Notes: generated by a model from the sequence alone, not told the origin. A stretch of 64,000 nt of DNA from Candidatus Gastranaerophilales bacterium (GCA_944323595.1 CALUTF010000005.1:1-64000); one strand, 5' to 3'. Positions 20,040 to 28,013 are shown, numbered from the stretch's first letter. Made by a program: numbers and translations.

Positions 20040-20068
20040 ATTATGACACGAACATTTTTTAAAGTCAA
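20040..20068 (-). promoter_or_regulatory. Near-consensus promoter of the small RNA
   Basis: TTGACT, a 17-base spacer and CATAAT on the minus strand. This is the best sigma-70-type match noticed in the window, and it points away from both flanking plus-strand genes. Confidence 0.7.
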
Positions 20069-20309
20069 TATTATGGTTTTATATATTTTCAGATATCCCT
20101 AAAATCCAGTAATAGTGTAGAATTTACACTTTACAAAACTTAATATTATGTTATTTTTCATGAAATCAGGGCATAAATAGTCATGACAGGGATAGGTTCT
20201 TATTGTAAACAAATGTAAATAAAAACTTTTACAAAAAGGCAATTATTTAAAGTTTATATACTTTATATATATGTCAGGAAAATCAATAAGGAATATCGAG
20301 GAATATATT

Positions 20310-20615
20310 ATGTCAGGATATGGCGAACAAACAGAAAAAATAGGCGGCGTTTCAAGGGTAAACTTTTCAGTAGATCCTTATGACAGAATCAGGGCTTATG
20401 CGAGCAATGCAGGTTCTGCATACAGACCGAGTGCCGATGAGATTGCAATGACAAAACAGGTTGCAATGAACGATGGCTATATGGCAAGACGGAATATATT
20501 CGCATTTGGGACCGAGGGATTGAACATGCTAGGTTTTAACGGTACAAATTTATGTCAAAACCAGTATAATGAATTCGGTGAACTTCATCAAAGAACTTTT
20601 TCAATCGTAGCATAA
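20310..20615 (+). CDS. Small unrecognised protein
   Basis: This 101-residue protein has no recognised family. It is soluble, with several glycines, and lacks a signal peptide and a membrane segment. The ATG at 20310 is preferred over the one at 20271 because GAGG lies eight bases before it and none precedes the other. It is paired with the next small gene 16 bases downstream, which suggests that the two act together. Confidence 0.65.
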   Translation: MSGYGEQTEKIGGVSRVNFSVDPYDRIRAYASNAGSAYRPSADEIAMTKQVAMNDGYMARRNIFAFGTEGLNMLGFNGTNLCQNQYNEFGELHQRTFSIVA

Positions 20616-20631
20616 GGAGCAAGAAGTATAA

Positions 20632-20880
20632 ATGGGCGTTGTACAGGCAATAGAAAATAAATTAGGATTGGGCGTCGGTGACGCTTACAATATTCCGCCT
20701 GAAATTCTTGACAGATACAACAGTACTCTGGCAGGAACTAACAACCCGTTTTTTGATATGACAAAACCGCAGCAAACAGGTTATACAACAGGTCCTACAA
20801 TTTTTACACAGAACTTGCAGGGTATGACTCCAACTATTCTGCCCGAGGGTGTCGGCGGTAAATTAAATATTACAGGTTAA
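20632..20880 (+). CDS. Small unrecognised protein
   Basis: This 82-residue protein has no recognised family. It is glycine- and proline-rich in its second half (NNPFFDMTKPQQTGYTTGPT), without a signal peptide or membrane helix, and looks partly disordered. An AAGGAG site is 12 bases from the ATG, a little far. A hairpin terminator follows at once, so this gene ends a two-gene unit starting at 20310. Confidence 0.65.
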   Translation: MGVVQAIENKLGLGVGDAYNIPPEILDRYNSTLAGTNNPFFDMTKPQQTGYTTGPTIFTQNLQGMTPTILPEGVGGKLNITG

Positions 20881-20916
20881 AAAAAGCGAAAAAGAAATTA
20901 TCTTTTCCGCTTTTTT
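20881..20916 (+). terminator. Terminator of the two small genes
   Basis: A 14-pair stem with one mismatch (20881-20894 with 20902-20915) ends in a T-run. Confidence 0.8.
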
Positions 20917-20938
20917 ATTATAAGTATATTTTTATTTC

Positions 20939-22063
20939 CTATACAGCTGCAGCTGATTTAGATTTTTCAATACAATCAATCAATGTTTCAGCGACTGTAA
21001 CCTGTTCTTCCTCTGTTAATTCAGGGAACATAGGAAGTGAGATTACCATTTCTGTATCTTTTTCAGTATGAGGCAGAGAGCCTTTGCCTACACCAAGATA
21101 AGCATGAACTTTTTGGAGGTGAAGCGGGATTGGATAATACAACATAGCGCCTATACCTCTTTCTTGAAGCATTTTGTGTACTTCATCTCTGTTAGGAATT
21201 TTTACTGTGTACTGGTGGTATACGCAGTAAGTATTTGGAAGTTCAACCGGTGTTTGAATATCAGCACAGCTTTCAAATAATTCGTTATATTTTTCTGCTC
21301 GGGCTCTTCTTGCAGCATTCCATTCGTCAACATGTTTAAGTTTTACTCTTAAAATAGCTGCCTGAACTTCATCAAGACGGCTGTTTACCCCGATTTCATC
21401 ATGGTGATAACGGATTGCACCGCCGTGGTTACGGAGTGCAACTACTCTGTCTCTCAGGGCTTCTGAATTAGTCATAATCAAGCCGCCGTCGCCCATTCCT
21501 CCAAGGTTTTTAGTAGGATAGAAGCTTAAGCATCCGAAATCTCCGAAAGTACCTACCATTTTGCCTTTGTATTTTGCCCCGATAGCCTGACAGCAATCTT
21601 CAATTACATGTAAATTGTGACGTTTTGCAACATCCATAATTACATCCATATCGCAAGGCTGTCCGTATAAGTGTACCGGAATAATAGCTTTTGTTCTCGG
21701 AGTTATTGCGGCTTCAATTTTAGAAGCGTCAATATTAAATGTGTCAGGGTCTATGTCAACGAAAACAGGTTTTGCGCCTACAATACCGATAGCTTCGGTA
21801 GTTGCAACAAAAGTAAATGCAACTGTGATAACTTCGTCGCCGGCTCCGATATCAAGAGCTCTTAGTGCAAGGTGAAGTGCGTCTGTACCTGAGTTTAAAC
21901 CTACAGTATAATTACAGCCGATAAAATCTGCCATTTCCTGTTCAAAAGCTTTTGTATTAGGTCCGAGGATATAAGAACCTGAACGAAGAACTTCGCAGAC
22001 TGCTTTTTCTACTTCAGCACCAATTTGTGCGTATTGACGTTTTGAATCTAAAATTGGAATCAT
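20939..22063 (-). CDS. DegT/DnrJ/EryC1-family sugar aminotransferase
   Basis: This 374-residue PLP enzyme transfers an amino group to a nucleotide-bound keto sugar for surface glycan synthesis. The PLP lysine is K185 in SFYPTKNLGGMGDGG; the phosphate-binding LNSGTDALHLAL and the substrate-loop HLYGQPCDMD are typical. The sequence resembles the 3-amino and 4-amino UDP-sugar branch (WbpE/VioA-like), but the substrate cannot be assigned. An AAAGGAG Shine-Dalgarno precedes the start. It stands alone between two non-glycan genes. Confidence 0.9.
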   Translation of the reverse strand: MIPILDSKRQYAQIGAEVEKAVCEVLRSGSYILGPNTKAFEQEMADFIGCNYTVGLNSGTDALHLALRALDIGAGDEVITVAFTFVATTEAIGIVGAKPVFVDIDPDTFNIDASKIEAAITPRTKAIIPVHLYGQPCDMDVIMDVAKRHNLHVIEDCCQAIGAKYKGKMVGTFGDFGCLSFYPTKNLGGMGDGGLIMTNSEALRDRVVALRNHGGAIRYHHDEIGVNSRLDEVQAAILRVKLKHVDEWNAARRARAEKYNELFESCADIQTPVELPNTYCVYHQYTVKIPNRDEVHKMLQERGIGAMLYYPIPLHLQKVHAYLGVGKGSLPHTEKDTEMVISLPMFPELTEEEQVTVAETLIDCIEKSKSAAAV

Positions 22064-22179
22064 GTTTAACTCTCCTTTTCTTTCCTAATACCAGTTTACC
22101 ACAGGTTTTGAGTGTCTTTACATAAACTTTATATCGGAAAGTTAAACAGCATCGTGTCTAACGACAAATAATTATCAAT

Positions 22180-22968
22180 TTATTCTGACTGGATAGACAG
22201 ATTCATAAATTCAATGTCATCGTAATCAATGTAGGCTGTCTGCATCATATTACGCCCGCTTTTTATCGTAATTTCGTTCACCTGCTCGCTTCTGATAAGT
22301 GCATTTGGCAGTTTGACTTTCTGTCCGTCACCGTTCAGATGCAGCTCTGCAATTTTTTGTCCGTTAAAATAAATCTCCGGCGGACTTGCAAAAGAATTTG
22401 TAATTCTGTTCTGTCCCATAGAACGCGCCATCGCCGTATCAATTCCAATTACAGAACCTATAATAAGATAATTTGTTGCTGTTTTGGTGGATGCTGTCAT
22501 ATAAAATGTTTTTGTGTAAAAAGGTCCGCAGGCAGGGATTTTAAATTCTCCGGCATTTGCAGAAGCTGTTGAATAGTTATCATCCCCGAGGTGAACCATA
22601 TTGGAATCAATTACAATATCTGTTGCATTACTTTTTTGAATACCGAGAATAATAGGGTGCTTTGCAAGATTTTCGTCAATAGTTACGGAAAACGGTCTGT
22701 AGCCGTCTTTTTCCACTGACATAATAGTGTCACCGTTGATTTGAGTATCTAAATCAAAATGTCCGTCTGAATCGGTATAAGTTTTATAATTATTTTTCGG
22801 GATTGTAATTTTCGCATTTTCAATAGGTGCGTTATCGGCTGCGTCAAGAACCTGATTTGATGAATTTATACCATTTTTAGTTACACCGCCCGACATCATT
22901 GCAGATTCTGCTGTCGTGTTGATTAACATTAAAAATGTGATTAATAATCCTGAAATTACTTTTTTCAT
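22180..22968 (-). CDS. Exported protein with carboxypeptidase-regulatory-like domain
   Basis: This 262-residue product has a signal peptide (MKKVISGLLITFLMLI) and near residues 30-110 a carboxypeptidase-regulatory-like beta-sandwich: VLDAADNAPIENAKITIP, then YKTYTDSDGHFDLDTQ and VEKDGYRPFSVTI. The C-terminal half looks like a carbohydrate-binding-type beta domain (NALIRSEQVNEITIKSG), but I cannot name it. It probably acts at the cell surface. The start at 22968 is set by GAGG seven bases upstream; the longer frame is unsupported. Confidence 0.75.
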   Translation of the reverse strand: MKKVISGLLITFLMLINTTAESAMMSGGVTKNGINSSNQVLDAADNAPIENAKITIPKNNYKTYTDSDGHFDLDTQINGDTIMSVEKDGYRPFSVTIDENLAKHPIILGIQKSNATDIVIDSNMVHLGDDNYSTASANAGEFKIPACGPFYTKTFYMTASTKTATNYLIIGSVIGIDTAMARSMGQNRITNSFASPPEIYFNGQKIAELHLNGDGQKVKLPNALIRSEQVNEITIKSGRNMMQTAYIDYDDIEFMNLSIQSE

Positions 22969-23078
22969 TAAAGACCTCATAAAAAACTCTTCTTTGAATA
23001 TGATACCTGACATTTCACCCGAAATAATCAATTATATGTATAGTTTTAAGGATATTAGAAAAAAAGTAAAGATAATAT

Positions 23079-23106
23079 TTGAAATTTGAAATGTTTCTGA
23101 TAATAT
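23079..23106 (+). promoter_or_regulatory. Promoter of tRNA-Leu
   Basis: TTGAAA (23079-23084), 16 bases and TAATAT (23101-23106); the tRNA begins 21 bases later. Confidence 0.55.
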
Positions 23107-23126
23107 ATGTATATGGCACAAGACAT

Positions 23127-23212
23127 GCCGATGTGATGAAATTGGTAGACGTGCTAGACTCAAAATCTTGTGGGGTTCACGCCCCGTGCCGGTTCGACTC
23201 CGGCCATCGGCA
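23127..23212 (+). tRNA. tRNA-Leu, anticodon CAA
   Basis: The 86-base gene folds as a class II tRNA: acceptor GCCGATG (23127-23133) pairs with CATCGGC (23205-23211), the D arm has AATTGGTAGAC, the anticodon loop CTCAAAA gives CAA for UUG codons, a long variable arm follows, and the T arm contains GGTTCGACTCC. One U-U opposition lies in the anticodon stem. CCA is not encoded. A hairpin terminator follows directly. Confidence 0.95.
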
Positions 23213-23394
23213 TTTTTAAAACTCTCTACGGAGAGTTTTTTTGTTACGGAGTCGAACCTCCGGTTCTTACCTCTCATAAAATATGACATTTAGTCATATT
23301 TTATTCGGCAGAGTGGCCATCGGCATTTTTAAAACTCTCTACGGAGAGTTTTTTTGTTACGGAGTCGAACCTCCGGTTCTTGCCTCTCATAAAA
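23202..23394. repeat. 80-bp direct repeat of tRNA 3' end plus terminator
   Basis: Bases 23202-23281 recur at 23315-23394 with one mismatch, 113 bp apart. Each copy starts with the last 11 bases of tRNA-Leu (GGCCATCGGCA) and includes the AAAACTCTC-TACG-GAGAGTTTT hairpin with its T-tract and a further GGAG...CTCC inverted repeat. A duplicated tRNA 3' end next to a tyrosine recombinase gene is the usual trace of site-specific integration, although only 33 bp lie between the copies. Confidence 0.85.
23218..23242 (+). terminator. tRNA-Leu terminator
   Basis: A 9-bp stem (23218-23226 with 23231-23239), a TACG loop and seven T; repeated 113 bases downstream. Confidence 0.85.
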
Positions 23395-23462
23395 ACTAAA
23401 AAAGATTAAACTTCTGTTTTATATAAGTGACTTAACAAGTTATGAAAAATGAAAGGACACTT

Positions 23463-24005
23463 ATGAATACAGTAGAACCAATTAGAGACAAAAAAATTCT
23501 TGCTGCCGTTGAAAATTTCTTAAATAATAAAAATGAACGGGATTTATTAATTTTTACACTTGGAACGAATTGCGGTTTAAGAATATCAGACATTCTGGCG
23601 CTTAACGTTAAAGATGTAAAAAATAAATCTTATATAGAAATCATTGAAAAAAAGACAGGTAAGAGAAAACGTTTTCCGATAAATCTTAAATTAAAGCCAA
23701 TGATAGCATCTTTTACAGAAGACAGGGATGATGACGAACCGTTGTTTTTATCTTATTTATATAACAGAATGGAGCGAACGCAGTGTTACAGAATAATAAA
23801 CCGTGCCTGCAGGGCTGCAGGTATTGAACATAAAGTCGGCACACATACATTGAGAAAGACATTCGGTTATCATCATTATCAAAAGTTTAAGGATGTGGTA
23901 ATGCTGCAAAAAATTTTAAACCACTCAAGCCCCCAGATAACTTTACGATACATAGGAATTGATCAGGATTGTATAGACGAAAGCTACAAAAATTTTATCC
24001 TTTAA
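23463..24005 (+). CDS. Minimal tyrosine recombinase
   Basis: This 180-residue protein is just the catalytic domain of a tyrosine recombinase, the size of the FimB/FimE invertases rather than XerC or phage integrases (about 300-400). All catalytic residues are visible: R40 (NCGLRISD), a lysine in the KKTGKRKR hairpin (63-70), H128/R131 (HTLRKTF), H154 (LNHSS) and Y163 (LRYIG). It should cut and rejoin short DNA sites through a phosphotyrosine link. The start at 23463 has AAAGGA. The gene sits between a duplicated tRNA end and a pair of inverted 26-bp sites ahead of glycosyltransferase genes, which suggests that it works on one or both. Confidence 0.9.
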   Translation: MNTVEPIRDKKILAAVENFLNNKNERDLLIFTLGTNCGLRISDILALNVKDVKNKSYIEIIEKKTGKRKRFPINLKLKPMIASFTEDRDDDEPLFLSYLYNRMERTQCYRIINRACRAAGIEHKVGTHTLRKTFGYHHYQKFKDVVMLQKILNHSSPQITLRYIGIDQDCIDESYKNFIL

Positions 24006-24012
24006 TTTAAAC

Positions 24013-24050
24013 AAAAAGCTCAACATAATATACATTGTGTTGAGCTTTTT
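24013..24050 (+). repeat. Inverted site 1 (also a terminator-like hairpin)
   Basis: The 26-bp core at 24019-24044 has 11-bp arms (CTCAACATAAT, ATTGTGTTGAG) around the centre ATAC. The stem is extended by AAAAAG and CTTTTT, so on RNA it would also terminate the recombinase transcript. Reversed, the core matches site 2 with one mismatch in 26; read directly it differs at three positions. The centre is therefore in the opposite orientation to site 2. Confidence 0.85.
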
Positions 24051-24175
24051 GCTGTAATCCTTATGGTAACAATATTAACACAAAAATAATAAAACAATAG
24101 TTTTTACATAATACGTAAAATTTTTGTTACATATTGACAGTGAAAACTGCCTGTATTCCTCTAGTTTCAACATTT
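24045..24175. other. Candidate invertible segment (131 bp)
   Basis: This AT-rich, gene-free stretch lies between the two inverted sites. On the plus strand it has TTGACA at 24134-24139 without a convincing -10 at normal spacing. On the minus strand an extended -10 (TG-T-TAATAT, 24072-24080) points away from the glycosyltransferases and would point towards them after inversion. Promoter assignment is tentative. Confidence 0.45.
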
Positions 24176-24201
24176 CTCAACACAATGTATATTGTGTTGA
24201 G
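24176..24201. repeat. Inverted site 2, upstream of glycosyltransferases
   Basis: The arms CTCAACACAAT and ATTGTGTTGAG pair perfectly around the centre GTAT. There is no T-tract, so it is not a terminator. It lies 21 bases before the ATG of the next gene. It is the reverse complement of site 1 with one mismatch. Confidence 0.85.
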
Positions 24202-24222
24202 AGTTTAGAAAGAGAAGAAACT

Positions 24223-25350
24223 ATGTCACAAATGACAACGAAGATAGATTTACAAAGTGTCCCGATACTGTCACCTGTATGGGATGATAATTATACCGCA
24301 ATAGCAATGAGCAGCAGTAATGAGTATGTGCCGTATTTGTCTGTATGTCTTCAATCATTAAAGGAAAATTGTTGTAATAATAACTACGATATTATAGTCT
24401 TTGAAAGAGATATTACTGATAAAAATAAATTAATATTGAAAAGTCAAATTGAAAATGATAACTTTTCTTTACGTTTTGTAAATCCAGAACCATTAATCAA
24501 AAATTATGATTTAAAATTTCCGTCACACTATAATTTAGAATGTTACTTTCGTTTAGTCGCACCATTAATATTAAAAAAATATAAAAAAATAATTTTTACT
24601 GATGTAGATTTAATTTTTCAAAAAGATATTTCAGATTTATATTCTATACCGCTTAATAAAGCTCTTGGTGCTTGTCAGGATTTAGTATTTTGTGCATTTT
24701 GCGATACTACAAATTTGCGAAAGTATGAATATGCAAAAGAAGAATTAGAGTTGAATGATCCGTATAAATATTTTAATACCGGTGTATTGTTATTGAATGT
24801 AGATGAATTTAATTTAAAAAATATACCTGCAATTTTATTAGAAATGGCTAATGAAAAAATGTATCAGATATTAGAACAGGATGTTTTCAATAAATATTTT
24901 AAAGAAGATATTGCATATCTGCCTGATTCTTGGAATGCCCCTACTATGAATCCAAGATATGAAAATTTTATGAAAAATTTGCAACCTAGATTTGTGGAAA
25001 GATATAAAAAAGCTTTAGAAAATCCGTTTATAATACACTGGGCGGGTTATGCAAAACCTTGGAAAGATGCTGATACCGATATGGCATATTTATGGTGGCA
25101 ATATGCAAGAAGAACGCCATATTACGAAGTAATTTTACAAAGAATGTTTGCAAATATAAAAAATAAATCAGCGTTGAGTAAAGAAGATCTTGCCTGTGTA
25201 ACCTCATATAGAAAAAATATATTTGCATATTGGCGATATAAATTGTTATCAAAGATAACCTTTGGCAAGAGAAAAGAACACTATACAACTAAAAGATATT
25301 TGTGGAAAGAGAAGATTAAAAAGGCAGAAAAAATACGCGGAGGAGTATAA
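24223..25350 (+). CDS. GT8-family glycosyltransferase
   Basis: This 375-residue retaining glycosyltransferase of family GT8 (LPS galactosyl/glucosyltransferase type) transfers a hexose from a nucleotide sugar. It has AIAMSSSNEYVPYLSVCLQSL at the start of the Rossmann fold, the metal-binding DVD at residues 127-129 (IIFTDVDLIF), FNTGVLLLNVDEF, and IIHWAGYAKPW near residue 270. The start at 24223 is chosen because the family N-terminus begins there and an AGAGAAG site precedes it; the extra upstream 33 residues run through the inverted site. It is more AT-rich than the housekeeping genes and coupled to the next gene (TAATG). Confidence 0.9.
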   Translation: MSQMTTKIDLQSVPILSPVWDDNYTAIAMSSSNEYVPYLSVCLQSLKENCCNNNYDIIVFERDITDKNKLILKSQIENDNFSLRFVNPEPLIKNYDLKFPSHYNLECYFRLVAPLILKKYKKIIFTDVDLIFQKDISDLYSIPLNKALGACQDLVFCAFCDTTNLRKYEYAKEELELNDPYKYFNTGVLLLNVDEFNLKNIPAILLEMANEKMYQILEQDVFNKYFKEDIAYLPDSWNAPTMNPRYENFMKNLQPRFVERYKKALENPFIIHWAGYAKPWKDADTDMAYLWWQYARRTPYYEVILQRMFANIKNKSALSKEDLACVTSYRKNIFAYWRYKLLSKITFGKRKEHYTTKRYLWKEKIKKAEKIRGGV

Positions 25351-27287
25351 TGTCAGACGATATCAAAGTATCAGTATTAACACCAATATACAATCATAAA
25401 ATAGAATATGTTCGTCAGTGTCTGGAGAGTTTGCGTGCACAAACCATGCAAGATATAGAATTTATATTAATAGATGATGGCTCTGCTCAGGATTCAAAAG
25501 ACTTAATGTCTGAATATGAACAGGCAGATTGGCGTTTTAGAGTGATTCATTTTGAAAAAAATGGCGGTTATGCAAGAGCAATGAATGCAGGTTTAAATGC
25601 AGCCAGAGGAGAATATATTGGTATTGTTGAATCTGATGATTGGGTTGAACCTGAGATGTTTGCAGAATTGTATGAAATGGCATTCAAAAATAGTGCAGAT
25701 TTAGTAAAAAGCCAATACTATGAGCAAAATGAGGATAACCAAAAATTAATTTCAAGATTCCCGTCAGATAAGATGAATAAAATTATAAAAAATACGGAAG
25801 TACCTAATTTTTTACTGGCACATGCTGCACCTTGGACAATACTATATAGAAAAGCATTTTTAGATAAATACTGTATTAGAATATGTGAAAGAAGAGGCAA
25901 TACCGCTAATGACATAGGTTTAGTTATTAAAGCTTTTATTGCTGCTAACAAAATTTTTATTACAGATAAGGCTTATTATCATTATAATGTAGCCAATACC
26001 AATTCGAGTATGAAAATTAAAAATGCAGATTATATCCTTAATGGTCTTTATGCAGAATATGAAAATATAGCAGCTTGGTTCAAGAAAAATATTAATCTTT
26101 GTTTGGATGAACTATTTGCATTAGTTGATAAAAGAAAATTTTTTAATTTTGTATGTATTTTAAAAAATAAAAATATTATTTGTTCAAGAAATAATTTAAA
26201 ATTAATATCCCGAGAATTATCTAAAATAAAATATTTAAAATATTTTACAGATGAAGACAAAGTGCTTCTGGCAAAATTAAAGAAAAATTCCGGTAAATAT
26301 TACAGGCAAGTACATAAAGAAAATAGTTTTATTGAAAATATATTTTCAATAAAGAATAACGATAGAAAAACGCATAAAAAAATAACAATTTTAGGAATAA
26401 AGTTCAGCGTAAAGCGAAATCAAAAAGAAAATGTTAAACAAAAAGAAAATTTTGAAGAAAGATTACGCTCAGTTCTACGCGAAGAAGTGTCAAATGTTGT
26501 AGCAAGAGAAGTTTCACTGGCACTCAGTGTACAAAAATTACACATGCAAACATTTCCACCGTTCAAGAATATCCATAACAATCAGAGTGTTGCGATTATT
26601 GGCTGCGGGCCATCTATAAAATATTATAACGGGCAACTTAATACTGTAAATATTGCTCTTAATAAAGCTATATTTCTTGATAATATAAATTTTGATTATC
26701 TTTTTACCTGGGATTATCTCGGATTTCAGGAAAAGGCACCTGATTTTTTTGACAGAGTGAAAAAATATAATTGTAAAAAATTTTACGGGAAATTTTTAGC
26801 AGATAATCTTTCAAGTATTCCGGAATTTTCGGATGATGAAGAAAATAATATTTATCATTTTTATTCATCTGCAAGACACAAGCTGCCAGCGTATTCTTAT
26901 GGAGAAATAATACACTATGATATAGAAACTCATCCGCTGGCAGATTTTATGTCTATATCATTCGGCGCATTGCATTTTGCGTTGTATACACGTCCGGAGA
27001 AAATTTATTTAATAGGGCTTGATACACAGAATTGCGGACATTATGCGGGGGATAATAATACATATAACATTAATAAAATGATGCTTGGATACAGAAAGTT
27101 TAAAACTCATATTGAAACGCACTATCCTGATGTAGAAATTATCTCTGTAAATCCGGTAGGATTAAAAGGATTGTTCAAAGATGTATATACAAAAGAATAT
27201 GTTGAAGCTCATCCTGAATTATTTGATAGTTTAGAAGATATAGAAATCTTAGATAATTCCCTTGAAAAAGAATTTTGTAGGTTATAG
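25350..27287 (+). CDS. GT2 glycosyltransferase fused to DUF115-like domain
   Basis: This 645-residue protein joins two domains. Residues 1-220 are a GT-A family 2 transferase (VSVLTPIYNH, IDDGSAQDS near 42, MNAGLNAARGEYIGIVESDD near 85). About 100 charged residues follow. From about residue 413 a Rossmann-like domain begins with VAIIGCGPSIKYY and continues with ISFGALHFALYTRPEKIYLIGLD, as in DUF115/Maf-type and GT42 sialyltransferase-like folds. It probably extends a surface glycan with two activities. A GGAGG Shine-Dalgarno precedes the ATG overlapping the GT8 stop. Confidence 0.8.
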   Translation: MSDDIKVSVLTPIYNHKIEYVRQCLESLRAQTMQDIEFILIDDGSAQDSKDLMSEYEQADWRFRVIHFEKNGGYARAMNAGLNAARGEYIGIVESDDWVEPEMFAELYEMAFKNSADLVKSQYYEQNEDNQKLISRFPSDKMNKIIKNTEVPNFLLAHAAPWTILYRKAFLDKYCIRICERRGNTANDIGLVIKAFIAANKIFITDKAYYHYNVANTNSSMKIKNADYILNGLYAEYENIAAWFKKNINLCLDELFALVDKRKFFNFVCILKNKNIICSRNNLKLISRELSKIKYLKYFTDEDKVLLAKLKKNSGKYYRQVHKENSFIENIFSIKNNDRKTHKKITILGIKFSVKRNQKENVKQKENFEERLRSVLREEVSNVVAREVSLALSVQKLHMQTFPPFKNIHNNQSVAIIGCGPSIKYYNGQLNTVNIALNKAIFLDNINFDYLFTWDYLGFQEKAPDFFDRVKKYNCKKFYGKFLADNLSSIPEFSDDEENNIYHFYSSARHKLPAYSYGEIIHYDIETHPLADFMSISFGALHFALYTRPEKIYLIGLDTQNCGHYAGDNNTYNINKMMLGYRKFKTHIETHYPDVEIISVNPVGLKGLFKDVYTKEYVEAHPELFDSLEDIEILDNSLEKEFCRL

Positions 27288-27356
27288 TATTAATATGAAT
27301 TCCTTATATCAAGCTTTGCTTTAGAATAATTCATATAACGTGCATATTTATATGTG

Positions 27357-28001
27357 TTACTTATATTTGATAACTTCATCCAAATCAACATCAGGGGCGT
27401 TCATTATTTCTTTATAATTGAATTTTGTTGATAATTTTTGTAAGGCTTTTTCTATGTTCGGGTTTTCTAATATCATTGAGGTTGCAGTGTATTCATCCTC
27501 ATATTCAAATCCAAACCTGTAGTAGAAAAATTCAGAATCAAATGCAGGTGTCAATGTGATTTTATTCTTATCTCTGTTTTGACGCAGCAGATGATTAATT
27601 AACATACTGCCGCCGTTTTTGATTTTTTCGCATAATGGATTTTTCCATGTCGCAAGGTATGCAAGATGCAAGTCTTTATCGGAATTTGTATTCATTACTG
27701 ACATAAAACCAAAAGGCTGGTTACCCTTTACCGCCAGTACTGCATTGTCTGCATATCCGATGGAATTAAATGCACTGTATATAAATTGAAAAATCGTCGG
27801 CTTTTGGGTGTTCATCCGTTCTTTCGGCGCTCTTGCCAGCTTTTCGGCAAGTTTGTTACAGAAAGCTTCGTCCTTGTTTTTGTCAATAGAATAGATAAAA
27901 ACATCCCCTGATAAATTATCAAGCTGTTTTATCTGCGCAATTTTAAATCCGCTAAAGTGTGGAATGGGGTAATTATTCTGTTTTATTCTATGTACTTTCA
28001 C
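27357..28001 (-). CDS. GNAT-like acetyltransferase, lineage type
   Basis: This 214-residue protein looks like a GNAT-fold acyltransferase: a strand AVLAVKGNQPFGFMSVMNT, another DLHLAYLATWK, a helix GSMLINHLLRQNRDK and a late FYYRFGFEYED typical of the final strands. The signature for acetyl-CoA is weak, so this is a moderate call. Its N-terminus, NNYPIPHFSGFK, has a F-S/T-G-x-K pattern also seen at 10621. The start is GTG without Shine-Dalgarno; TATAAT ends six bases upstream. Confidence 0.6.
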   Translation of the reverse strand: MKVHRIKQNNYPIPHFSGFKIAQIKQLDNLSGDVFIYSIDKNKDEAFCNKLAEKLARAPKERMNTQKPTIFQFIYSAFNSIGYADNAVLAVKGNQPFGFMSVMNTNSDKDLHLAYLATWKNPLCEKIKNGGSMLINHLLRQNRDKNKITLTPAFDSEFFYYRFGFEYEDEYTATSMILENPNIEKALQKLSTKFNYKEIMNAPDVDLDEVIKYK

Positions 28002-28007
28002 GATTTA

Positions 28008-28013
28008 ATTATA
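28008..28013 (-). promoter_or_regulatory. Extended -10 of leaderless GNAT-like gene
   Basis: On the minus strand TGT-TATAAT ends six bases before the GTG start at 28001. Confidence 0.6.

Noticed and set aside
23032-23289. Open frame of 85 codons on the minus strand over the tRNA
   Set aside because: It is antisense to tRNA-Leu and its terminator and has no start signal.
23243-23394. Possible second tRNA or tRNA remnant on the minus strand, because of an apparent GGTTCGACTCC
   Set aside because: The stem next to it gives a 6-base loop and no acceptor or anticodon arm can be drawn. It is part of the direct repeat.
24019-24044. Plain rho-independent terminator as the only meaning of site 1
   Set aside because: It can act as a terminator, but an almost exact inverted copy without T-tract at 24176-24201 calls for another explanation.
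23202-24201. A complete prophage or integrative element
   Set aside because: Only a recombinase gene is present, the direct repeats do not enclose it, and no phage or conjugation genes are seen.
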